Source: Pseudomonas putida (GTDB lineage: Bacteria; Pseudomonadota; Gammaproteobacteria; Pseudomonadales; Pseudomonadaceae). From it: a DNA stretch of 64,000 nucleotides. The stretch lies in the NCBI RefSeq assembly GCF_025905425.1, contig NZ_CP109603.1:2454001-2518000 (forward strand), in the 5' to 3' direction. The position numbers and the translations under genes were made by a program. The notes beneath the pieces were generated by a model, which did not search any database, had not been told where the DNA came from, and saw only the letters and a program-made list of their open reading frames with translations. Shown in pieces: positions 56,870 through 64,000 of the stretch (its first letter is position 1; the number at the start of each line of letters is the position of its first letter).

Positions 56870-57547
56870 ATGAAATCACTGTCTCGCATTACCCTGTTGT
56901 GCGCCGCACTGCTTGCCGTGGCCGCCTGCTCCAGCAATCGCGTGGACCCCAAGGATTATTCCGGCTTCCTCAAGGACTACAGCCGGTTGCAAGAAGCCAA
57001 GAGCCCATCGGGTGACCCGGTGATGCGCTGGATCGACCCCAAGGTCAATATCAACCAGTACAGCCAGGTGTTCATCGAGCCCAGCCAGTTCTACCCCAAG
57101 CCACAGCCGACAGCGGTGATCTCGCAGCAGACGCTGCAGGAAATCACCCGCTACTTCAATGAAGCCCTGCGCCGTGAAATTGGCAGCGTGATGCCCTTGG
57201 CCAAGGGGCCTGGCCCAGGTGTGATCGTGGTGCGCCCGGCAATCACGGCGGTATCTACCAGCAATGAAGGCCTCAAGCCCTATGAAGTGATCCCCATCGC
57301 GCTTATTTCGGCAGGTGTGAACACCGCCATGGGCGGACGTGATCAGGACGTGGATGTCGGCGTGGAGGCGGCGTTCCTGGACGGGAGCAGCCAGAAAGTG
57401 CTGGCCCAGGTGGTACGCAAAGGCGCGGGCCAAGAACTGGAGAACGATACCCAGAAGCTGACCCTGAATGACGTCAAGCCGGTGCTGGATGGCTGGGCCA
57501 AGGACATGCGTGCCAGCTTCATTGAAGCCAAGCAGAAAGCCCGCTAA
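56870..57547 (+). CDS. DUF3313 family lipoprotein
   Basis: The 225-residue protein has a lipobox (LLAVAACSS), followed by YSGFLKDYSRLQEAKSPSGDPVMRWIDPKVN, typical of DUF3313 lipoproteins. The residue after the Cys is Ser, suggesting outer-membrane sorting. These envelope lipoproteins have no settled function. ATG 56870 gives a normal signal peptide. It is followed by a hairpin at 57582-57620. Confidence 0.85.
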   Translation: MKSLSRITLLCAALLAVAACSSNRVDPKDYSGFLKDYSRLQEAKSPSGDPVMRWIDPKVNINQYSQVFIEPSQFYPKPQPTAVISQQTLQEITRYFNEALRREIGSVMPLAKGPGPGVIVVRPAITAVSTSNEGLKPYEVIPIALISAGVNTAMGGRDQDVDVGVEAAFLDGSSQKVLAQVVRKGAGQELENDTQKLTLNDVKPVLDGWAKDMRASFIEAKQKAR

Positions 57548-57581
57548 TCCGGCCCTGACTTCATTGGTTAACGCAATCTGT

Positions 57582-57620
57582 TGTAGGAGCGGCCTTGTGT
57601 CGCGATGGGGCGCTCCTACA
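57582..57620. terminator. Hairpin between DUF3313 and sdaA genes
   Basis: TGTAGGAGCG pairs with CGCTCCTACA around an 18-19 nt loop. It lies between two converging genes and is a REP-like sequence. Confidence 0.55.
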
Positions 57621-57637
57621 GTTGACCGCGTTAAAAC

Positions 57638-59014
57638 TCAGCACTCAACAAAAGCTACTGCCAGACCGCCGCGCGAGGTTTCCTTGTAGTTCGAATGCAT
57701 GTCCGCACCGGTATCACGCAGGGTGCGGATAACCTGATCGAGCGAGATAAAGTGCTCGCCGTCACCGCGCAAGGCCATTTGCACCGCGTTGATCGCCTTG
57801 ACCGCGGCAATCGCGTTGCGCTCGATGCACGGTACCTGCACCAGCCCCCCGACCGGGTCGCAGGTCAGGCCCAGGTTGTGCTCCAGGGCAATTTCGGCGG
57901 CGTTTTCCAGTTGTGGTGGCGTAGCCCCCAGCACCTCGGCCAGGCCGGCCGCCGCCATTGAGCACGCCGACCCGACTTCGCCCTGGCAACCGACTTCGGC
58001 ACCGGAAATGGAAGCGTTGGTCTTGCACAGGATGCCGACCGCAGCCGCAGCGAGCAGGAACCTCACGACATCGTCGTCGCAGGCATCCGGGTTGAACTTC
58101 ATGTAGTAGTGCAGCACGGCGGGGATGATACCTGCCGCACCGTTGGTGGGCGCAGTCACCATGCGCCCGCCGGCGGCGTTTTCTTCGTTCACCGCCAGGG
58201 CAAAGAGGTTGACCCATTCCATGGCGCTCAGGGTCGAGCCGATGACGTTCGGTTTGCCCAGTTCCTGCAGGCTGCGGTGCAAACGCGCGGCGCGGCGCTT
58301 GACCTTCAGCCCGCCCGGCAGAATGCCCTCGTTGCGCAGGCCATTGTCGACGCACTCACGCATCGCCGCCCAGATGCGCAACAGGCCTTCGCGCACCTCG
58401 GCTTCCGGGCGCCAGGCGCATTCGTTGGCCAGCATCAGCTGGGCGACACTCAACCCGTGAGCCTTGCACAGCGCCAACAGCTCAGCCGCACTGGCAAACG
58501 GATACGGCTGGTAGACTGCATCCGCTTCGCTCTGGGGGGCATCGACCTCACCCTGCTCGACGATGAAACCACCGCCCACCGAATAGTAAGTCTGGCTGAA
58601 CAGGCTGCCCTGCCCGTCCAGCGCTTCAAGGGTCATCGCGTTCGGGTGATACGGCAGGCTCTGGTCTAGCAACAGCATGTCGCGGGTGTAGTTGAACGCC
58701 AGCGGATGGCTGCCATCGAGCATCAGGCATTGCTCCTGCATCAACTGGTCGATACGCGGCTCGATGGTGGCAGGGTCGATCCGGTCCGGCCACTGCCCCA
58801 TCAGCCCGAGCAGGCATGCACGGTCGGTGGCGTGGCCGACGCCAGTAGCCGACAACGAGCCATACAGCCGCACCTCGACGCGGCTTACCTGGGCCAGCAG
58901 GCCACGTTCGCGCAGGGCCTGGGCAAAGGTCGCCGCTGCCCGCATCGGGCCCACGGTATGCGAGCTTGAGGGGCCGATGCCAATTTTGAAGAGGTCGAAA
59001 ACATTGATAGCCAT
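57638..59014 (-). CDS. sdaA: L-serine dehydratase (ammonia-lyase)
   Basis: The 458-residue one-chain, iron-sulfur L-serine dehydratase turns L-serine into pyruvate and ammonia. The beta domain begins [22 protein letters not shown]. In the alpha domain the cluster cysteines appear in [16 protein letters not shown] and [19 protein letters not shown] (near 340-400). The length matches the fused SdaA type. ATG 59014 agrees with the family start. It is divergent from a LysR gene; an inverted repeat, TTAGGAA (59060-59066) and TTCCTAA (59130-59136), in the 146-base spacer may be its operator. Confidence 0.95.
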   Translation of the reverse strand: MAINVFDLFKIGIGPSSSHTVGPMRAAATFAQALRERGLLAQVSRVEVRLYGSLSATGVGHATDRACLLGLMGQWPDRIDPATIEPRIDQLMQEQCLMLDGSHPLAFNYTRDMLLLDQSLPYHPNAMTLEALDGQGSLFSQTYYSVGGGFIVEQGEVDAPQSEADAVYQPYPFASAAELLALCKAHGLSVAQLMLANECAWRPEAEVREGLLRIWAAMRECVDNGLRNEGILPGGLKVKRRAARLHRSLQELGKPNVIGSTLSAMEWVNLFALAVNEENAAGGRMVTAPTNGAAGIIPAVLHYYMKFNPDACDDDVVRFLLAAAAVGILCKTNASISGAEVGCQGEVGSACSMAAAGLAEVLGATPPQLENAAEIALEHNLGLTCDPVGGLVQVPCIERNAIAAVKAINAVQMALRGDGEHFISLDQVIRTLRDTGADMHSNYKETSRGGLAVAFVEC

Positions 59015-59160
59015 ACTAATGCCTGACCGTATTGGGCAGAATCGCCAATGCACGGTTCTTTAGGAAAATTGAACGCTACTGCGAAGTTGAGCGATACTGA
59101 CCTGCTCCCGCAAGGATGACCAACGAAAATTCCTAAGCAAGGCTTTAGTGGTACTAAACG

Positions 59161-60096
59161 ATGCGACGACAACTCAATGGCCAGATGTTCGTCTGGCTGC
59201 ATGTGTTCTCCTGTGCGGCCCGGCATTTATCGTTCACCCGCTGCGCCGAAGAGCTGCACATCACCCCTGGGGCAGTCAGCCAGCAGATGCGCCAGCTGGA
59301 GGAACGGCTGGGCTATCGCTTGTTCCTGCGCCGCGCACGTGGCGTCGAACTCAGCGCCGAAGGCCAACGCCTGGCGCAAACAGTGGCAGAAGCCTATGGC
59401 AGCATCGAGGCCGAGCTGCTACGCCTGGACGCCGGTGAGATCCGCGGTACCCTGCGCCTGCGCTCTATTCCATCATTCCTGGCCAAATGGCTGACCCCGC
59501 GCTTGCCGCGCTTTCAGCAGCGGTATCCGGACATCGAGCTGCGGCTGGTGGCCGAAGACAGCGCCCAGGCACTGCACCCAGGCGACTTCGACCTGGCCAT
59601 CGACCTGAACGATGGCAGCTACCCCGGCATGCTGTCGACGCCGCTGCTGGACGAGCAGATCTTTCCCGTCTGCTCCCCCACGTTGCTGCGCGGTCGGCCA
59701 CCGCTGCACGGGCCGGCAGACCTGACGCATTACCCCCTGCTGCACGACATCACCGCCTGGCGGGGCGCCTCGGAGTACGCCGAGTGGGAGTTCTATCTGG
59801 AGGGTATCGGTGCGGGCGGCCTGGACGTGCGGCGGGGGCATACCTTCAACCGCAACCACCTGACCATCGAAGCGGCGATTGCCGGCGTTGGCGTGGCGAT
59901 CGCGCGGCGCACCCTGCTCAACGATGAACTGGAACGGGGCGCGCTGATCGTGCCGTTCGGGGTGGCGATCGCCAACCACAAGCGCTACGTGGTGCATTAC
60001 CCGCCGGGCGGGCTGACCCAGCCGGGCGCCCGTGCGGTGCATGACTGGCTGGTGGAAGAAGCTCGCGGGTTCAGGGAGTTGCACCCGCTAAGTTGA
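59161..60096 (+). CDS. LysR family regulator divergent from sdaA (GcvA/DsdC-like)
   Basis: The 311-residue protein has the helix-turn-helix at CAARHLSFTRCAEELHITPGAVSQQMRQLEERLG (about 20-52), close to GcvA/DsdC/TrpI-type regulators. A substrate-binding-like domain follows, with PLLHDITAWRG in its middle. Position opposite sdaA argues for control of serine degradation. No ribosome site is obvious before ATG 59161, so a slightly different start is possible. It ends 34 bases before the convergent exopolysaccharide gene, with a shared hairpin between them. Confidence 0.88.
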   Translation: MRRQLNGQMFVWLHVFSCAARHLSFTRCAEELHITPGAVSQQMRQLEERLGYRLFLRRARGVELSAEGQRLAQTVAEAYGSIEAELLRLDAGEIRGTLRLRSIPSFLAKWLTPRLPRFQQRYPDIELRLVAEDSAQALHPGDFDLAIDLNDGSYPGMLSTPLLDEQIFPVCSPTLLRGRPPLHGPADLTHYPLLHDITAWRGASEYAEWEFYLEGIGAGGLDVRRGHTFNRNHLTIEAAIAGVGVAIARRTLLNDELERGALIVPFGVAIANHKRYVVHYPPGGLTQPGARAVHDWLVEEARGFRELHPLS

Positions 60097-60106
60097 GGGC
60101 CTGCCT

Positions 60107-60129
60107 TGGGGCTGCTCTATACAGCCCCA
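60107..60129. terminator. Hairpin between LysR and exopolysaccharide genes
   Basis: TGGGGCTG and CAGCCCCA pair around a 7-nt loop between two converging stops. It can serve both transcripts. Confidence 0.6.
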
Positions 60130-60130
60130 G

Positions 60131-61546
60131 CTAATAGGCCTGCTTGCCGGTAAACGCATTGAGCGTGCGCACCAAAATGACAAAGTCGAGCCACAGCGAC
60201 CAGTTGTTGATGTACTCGATATCCGAGTCGACGCGTTGGATCATCTGCTCAATGTCTTTGGTTTCACCCCGGAACCCCCGCACCTGCGCCAGGCCTGTCA
60301 TGCCGGGCTTGATATTATGCCGCGCAAAGTAATCGACAATATCCTGCGAATACAGCGTGTCGTGCTGAAGTGCATGCGGGCGCGGCCCCACCAGCGACAT
60401 CTCGCCGGTCAACACATTAAACAATTGCGGCAACTCATCCAGGCTGGTCTTGCGAATAAAGGCGCCCACCCGCGTGAGGCGCGGGTCATTCTTCTGAGCC
60501 TGTTTGACCACATCATTTTCCGGTTGATGAACATGCATGCTGCGAAACTTCCAGATGCGGAAGGATTCCCCGGTCCAGCCCATCCGTACCTGCCTGAAAA
60601 ACACCGGGCCGCGGCTGTCGATCTTGATGGCAATGGCCACCGCCAGCAACACGGGCGATGCACACAGCAAAATCAGTGCTGCCAGCACCCTGTCTTCGAG
60701 GTTTTTCAGAAATAGACTCATGCCGGTCAACGGCGTTTCCGACAGGGTCAACACCGGAATCCCTGCAATTTCCCGCACGCTGTGATTGATCAGCCGCAAC
60801 GAAAAAATATCCGGCACCCAATTAACCGCGATGCACTTGTCGAGCAACTTCAAGTACACGTCATTAATCACTTCGGAGCCACCCAGCGGGGTCACCAGGT
60901 ACACGGTGCGAATGGCGTGCTTGGCAACAATCTCGTCCAGGTCGGTGACATGCCCCAGTACCGGCAGGCGCTGCTTTGCGTCGGCCCCGCCCTGCTCTGC
61001 CACATCGTTTATCAGCACACACCCCAGCACGCGCTCACCGAACCAGGGGTTGTTGCTTATCTTCTGATGAAGGAAATTGGCAAGGTCGCCGGCCCCGATA
61101 ATCAGTGCGTTATCCAGCCGGGCGTGGGCGGTAAACCGTTTTTGCAGTTCACGCACGGCAACGTGCAAGAACAACTGAACGAAATAACCAATGATAAATA
61201 ACTGCACCACCAACAACCGCGAATAGGTTTCGCTCTGTTTGGTAAGAAACGCCATGACGACCAGAAAACAAAAAGTTGCAGACCAGGCCTTGAACAACCT
61301 GAACGCCTTGATCGACAAGCCGACGTTCGTTCGATAAATTGCATAGTGGTCGTAAATAACGGCCAATGCACCAATCAACAAAAGCAGCATGATCACATAA
61401 TCTGAAGTAATGTGACCGAATTGATCATAGATCAAGTACCACGCGACCCCGGTTACTGCAATCCCATCAAGACCTGCCTGAATGGCGTTACTCACGTTGC
61501 TTCTTCGCTGAAGCAACGAACGACTGCTTCTGGGTTCGAGAACCAT
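60131..61546 (-). CDS. Undecaprenyl-phosphate sugar phosphotransferase (WcaJ-type)
   Basis: The 471-residue polyisoprenyl-phosphate hexose-1-phosphate transferase has four N-terminal membrane spans (about 25-135), a Rossmann-like region ([15 protein letters not shown], about 145), a re-entrant span (about 290) and the C-terminal catalytic core. The core has [43 protein letters not shown] and [15 protein letters not shown], the last two marking the active site. It starts repeat-unit synthesis on lipid carrier for a secreted polysaccharide. ATG 61546 is preferred since TGAGG precedes it by six bases; ATG 61558 is four codons upstream. It is the last gene of the operon entering from the right edge. 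Confidence 0.93.
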   Translation of the reverse strand: MVLEPRSSRSLLQRRSNVSNAIQAGLDGIAVTGVAWYLIYDQFGHITSDYVIMLLLLIGALAVIYDHYAIYRTNVGLSIKAFRLFKAWSATFCFLVVMAFLTKQSETYSRLLVVQLFIIGYFVQLFLHVAVRELQKRFTAHARLDNALIIGAGDLANFLHQKISNNPWFGERVLGCVLINDVAEQGGADAKQRLPVLGHVTDLDEIVAKHAIRTVYLVTPLGGSEVINDVYLKLLDKCIAVNWVPDIFSLRLINHSVREIAGIPVLTLSETPLTGMSLFLKNLEDRVLAALILLCASPVLLAVAIAIKIDSRGPVFFRQVRMGWTGESFRIWKFRSMHVHQPENDVVKQAQKNDPRLTRVGAFIRKTSLDELPQLFNVLTGEMSLVGPRPHALQHDTLYSQDIVDYFARHNIKPGMTGLAQVRGFRGETKDIEQMIQRVDSDIEYINNWSLWLDFVILVRTLNAFTGKQAY

Positions 61547-61558
61547 TTCAGACCTCAT

Positions 61559-61759
61559 TAATTTGAGCGTAGCAAGTGCCTTGCAAACTTACTCCAGCAA
61601 TCAATAACCGTCTTTGAATGTGACCGTGTACAGTGAATAACCCCCGCCGCCTCCCCACGGCTGCTTGCTATCACTGTAGCAGTCGCTCACCCGCGCGGCG
61701 GTCGGAATCGCCCTCGCCATGGGTTTTGGCCATTTCATACGGCTCGCCTGGCAGAATCG
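61559..61759. other. Gap between wcaJ-like and wecB-like genes, no gene seen
   Basis: About 200 bases, AT-richer near the wcaJ start, with no open frame of note and no clear hairpin. An internal promoter for wcaJ is possible but not evident. Confidence 0.5.
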
Positions 61760-62524
61760 TCAGGTACGCCTTGGCGTGTTCCGGGCATCGAGCGTCATCG
61801 CCTTGGTGCACAACAGGGCCCGTAGCAGAAAGAGCGGGTTACCCACCACATAGCGCATGAACAGCCGTTTCGGCTCCCTCATCAAACGGAAGATCCACTC
61901 CCCGCCCAACCGACGAAGCCATAGCGGCGCCCGGCTGACCTTGCCGCCAAGAAAATCCAGAATCGCCCCGCCACAGACGATCAGGCAGGGCCCGCCACGG
62001 GCCATGAGCCTGGCGGCAACCGCTTCTTGCTTCGGCATGCCCATGCCCAGCACGATCAGCTCTGGCTGCGTCGCCCGAGCCAGTTCCAGGTAGGTGTCGA
62101 CATCGGCAAAGCCATCGTGAACCGACACAGGCAGCACGCCGAAACGGGCCTCGCTGCACTGTACCGCTTGGCTCAAGAACGGCTCCTGGGTGCCCCAGAA
62201 CGCCACGCGTCGCCCCTTGAACGCCGCCAGCAGCTTGGGGATGAAGTCTGTGCCGTTCATGTTCAGCCCAGGGTCCAGGCCCAGGCGGCGAAACAGGATG
62301 GCCATGCCGGCACCGTCACGCAGCAGCACATCGGCAGAGGACAGTGCCTTGCAGTAATCGGCATGACCCGCCACCAGGTTCATGGCATGGGCGTTGACAA
62401 AACCCAGTACCGTCGGCGCCTCGGGTTGGCACAAGGCCTCCAGCAGCCGCTGCTCTTGCGTAAGGTCACCCACTACCTGAAGTTTGCCGATAACCGTTTT
62501 CCAACTGTTCTGCCATTTACCCAT
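61760..62524 (-). CDS. WecB/TagA/CpsF-family glycosyltransferase
   Basis: The 254-residue GT26 enzyme has the family run VLGFVNAHAMNLVAGHADYCKALSSADVLLRDGAGM (about 40-75; the Asp is catalytic), FWGTQEPF and LGMGMPKQE. It adds a ManNAc/uronate-type sugar to a lipid-linked acceptor. Its ATG overlaps the stop of the GT2 gene as TAATG. It acts on the inner face of the cytoplasmic membrane after a WcaJ-type enzyme. Confidence 0.92.
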   Translation of the reverse strand: MGKWQNSWKTVIGKLQVVGDLTQEQRLLEALCQPEAPTVLGFVNAHAMNLVAGHADYCKALSSADVLLRDGAGMAILFRRLGLDPGLNMNGTDFIPKLLAAFKGRRVAFWGTQEPFLSQAVQCSEARFGVLPVSVHDGFADVDTYLELARATQPELIVLGMGMPKQEAVAARLMARGGPCLIVCGGAILDFLGGKVSRAPLWLRRLGGEWIFRLMREPKRLFMRYVVGNPLFLLRALLCTKAMTLDARNTPRRT

Positions 62525-63711
62525 TAGCTGTCATCCCGTTTCGAGCGTACCCAGTCAACCTGGCGCTTGATCAAGAACCCCAGGTACAGAGGGATCTTCC
62601 TCGCGGCGTAGAAAGGGGCGTAGAGCAAGACCGAAAACGGGATCAGCTCCCGAGAAAAACGCCCCCACGCCAGCAGTACCGCAACACCCAGCATGACTAG
62701 GGCACCCGTGGCGATCCACGCAGGCGCGCTGATGCCGAACAGCAAAGCCGCCAGCCAGCACACACATACCACCACCATCAGCGCCAGCACCAACAACGCC
62801 AACGGCGGTACCAGCAGGTCCAGGGTCATGGCCAGCAGAGGCCAATTGCGCCCAGCGAGCGCGCTTGATAGCAGCTTGGGTACCTCGGCCACGATCACCC
62901 CCAGGTGGCCATGCTCCCAGCGCGTACGCTGGCTGCTCAAGCCTTCCTGGCTGACGGGGAACTGGCTGGTAACCTGCGCGGCAGGGCAAAAAACCGGCGG
63001 TTTGCCGGCCCGGCAGAGGTCCAGCCCCAGCTTCAAGTCTTCAACCAGGTGCCCATTGGCCAGATCGGCCGCCGCCAGGTCCCGCCAGGGGAATGCCATG
63101 CCCGAACCCATCAACTGGCAAGGCCAGCCCAGGCGCACCCAGCCTCGCGGGCGCACCAGGTTTTTTACCCGCCAGGCAAACTCGGCAATCTGCACTTTCA
63201 GGCCAGCGCCGACGGGTGCACGCATCAGGTAAAGTGCCTGCGCGGGCCGTGCAGCTTCAAGGCAACGGCGTGCCAGCAGGTCAATGGCGCCCTCGCCAAC
63301 CTGGCAATCAGCGTCAACGATAATGACCACCTCTGGCGCATCCTGGGCCAGGTGCCGCACGCCAAAGTCCAGCGCATACCCCTTGCCGCGCAGCGCGTCA
63401 TTGTGGCGTTCCACCACTTCAGCGCCCGCCATGCGTGCCAGCTGCGCGGTGTCATCGGTGCAATTGTCCGCCACCACCAGCAAACGGTCATGCGCCAGCA
63501 ATTGCGGGCCGACGCTCGCCAGCGTCGAATGGATGATCGAGCCTTCGTTGTGCGCAGGCACCAGCACCGCCACGCGCGGGCGCTTGGTATCGAGCGCAGG
63601 GTGTGCTCGCACAGGCAGGCAGGCCAGCAGCACCTGCGCGAACAGCACCAACGAGGGCAGTAAAATGGCAACCGCCACCAGGCCCAATAGCCACGCCAAC
63701 AGGCTGATCAT
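62524..63711 (-). CDS. Family 2 glycosyltransferase with membrane C-terminus
   Basis: The 395-residue protein has one N-terminal span, a GT-A catalytic domain and two or three C-terminal spans. It carries VLVPAHNEGSIIHSTLASV (about 50-68), the DxD-type VDADCQVG (about 132) and the QRTRWEHGHLG motif (about 260), equivalent to QxxRW of processive synthases. It probably adds sugars to the repeat unit. Its start overlaps the stop of the upstream GT4 gene by 4 bases (ATGA). Confidence 0.9.
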   Translation of the reverse strand: MISLLAWLLGLVAVAILLPSLVLFAQVLLACLPVRAHPALDTKRPRVAVLVPAHNEGSIIHSTLASVGPQLLAHDRLLVVADNCTDDTAQLARMAGAEVVERHNDALRGKGYALDFGVRHLAQDAPEVVIIVDADCQVGEGAIDLLARRCLEAARPAQALYLMRAPVGAGLKVQIAEFAWRVKNLVRPRGWVRLGWPCQLMGSGMAFPWRDLAAADLANGHLVEDLKLGLDLCRAGKPPVFCPAAQVTSQFPVSQEGLSSQRTRWEHGHLGVIVAEVPKLLSSALAGRNWPLLAMTLDLLVPPLALLVLALMVVVCVCWLAALLFGISAPAWIATGALVMLGVAVLLAWGRFSRELIPFSVLLYAPFYAARKIPLYLGFLIKRQVDWVRSKRDDS

Positions 63712-64000
63712 ACGGATGCCTTGAAATAGCTGACCAACTTGGCGGCCTCGGTGTCGATATCATGGCGTTGCAGCACCCGCTCATACGCTGCCTCCCCCAT
63801 GCGTTGCAACGCCTCGGCGGGTTGCGCCAGGCAATCGGCCATGGCTGCGGCCAGCTCCTCCACCGTGCCGGCAGGGAACAACCAGCCATTTTCGCCCTGG
63901 CGAACCAACTCTGGGATACCCGCCACATAGGTGGTCAACACAGGCCGGCGCAACGCCATGGCCTCCATGATGACGACCGGCAAGCCTTCGGCGAAGCTCG
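63708..64000 (-). CDS. Family 4 glycosyltransferase, C-terminal end, partial
   Basis: The frame runs off the right edge. The visible 96 residues begin SFAEGLPVVIMEAMA, the E-x7-E motif that binds the nucleotide sugar in GT4 retaining glycosyltransferases, followed by GENGWLFPAG and a helical tail. It lies upstream of, and overlaps by 4 bases, the GT2 gene, so it belongs to the same exopolysaccharide operon. The start and donor sugar are outside the window. Confidence 0.9.
   Translation of the reverse strand, partial: SFAEGLPVVIMEAMALRRPVLTTYVAGIPELVRQGENGWLFPAGTVEELAAAMADCLAQPAEALQRMGEAAYERVLQRHDIDTEAAKLVSYFKASV

Overview
The window is GC-rich, tightly packed bacterial chromosome, and its gene content points to the Pseudomonas putida group. 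Evidence includes a complete benzoate (ben) cluster with its BenR activator, Pseudomonas-type REP palindromes, Crc/Hfq-type A-rich motifs, a PagL lipid A deacylase, an OprD/BenF porin and a LysR/Sad pair. From memory (not checked), the right half resembles the P. putida stretch between the ben operon and the Pea exopolysaccharide cluster. I see no rRNA, tRNA, CRISPR array, prophage or insertion sequence.

Left part (1-9.3 kb): the end of a Rieske oxygenase and its ferredoxin reductase (GbcA/GbcB type; the reductase is frameshifted at a nine-C tract), a BCCT betaine-type transporter, two TenA proteins under a TPP riboswitch, and a copper/electron-transfer pair (a large multicopper oxidase and a SCO-cytochrome c fusion).

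9.3-22.3 kb: a dual GGDEF-EAL c-di-GMP enzyme, a solitary tyrosine recombinase, an SDR/SMP-30 fusion (sugar dehydrogenase plus lactonase in one chain) divergent from a LysR regulator with a perfect palindrome between them, a sugar-diacid/glycerate module (CdaR, glycerate kinase, MFS carrier), a Rieske-FAD reductase and an aldo-keto reductase.

22.5-34.4 kb: a cold-shock protein, a TraX/DUF457 membrane pair, and the ben cluster on the minus strand (benR, benA-B-C-D, MFS carrier, benE, benF-like porin). A low-GC orphan Rhs core gene sits between benR and benA, and its stop codon lies in the distal BenR half-site of the predicted benA promoter. No catechol dioxygenase gene is present, so ring cleavage must be encoded elsewhere. 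Crc-type motifs precede benR, benA, the MFS gene and the porin gene.

34.4-49.8 kb: a GlxA-type regulator and a quaternary-amine-type ABC transporter, a LysR regulator, a lipoprotein, an IMPase-family phosphatase, a universal stress protein, a TonB-dependent siderophore receptor with a Fur-like site, PagL, a PhyH-family oxygenase, a small secreted protein, and the divergent LysR/sad pair for succinate semialdehyde oxidation.

49.8-64 kb: a stand-alone SF1 helicase, a gamma-glutamylation module (AraC regulator, glutamine-synthetase-like ligase, polyamine-type binding protein, FAD oxidase) that probably feeds an amine into central metabolism, a DUF3313 lipoprotein, serine dehydratase with a divergent LysR regulator, and the downstream end of an exopolysaccharide operon (GT4, GT2, WecB/TagA, WcaJ-type initiating transferase) that runs off the right edge.
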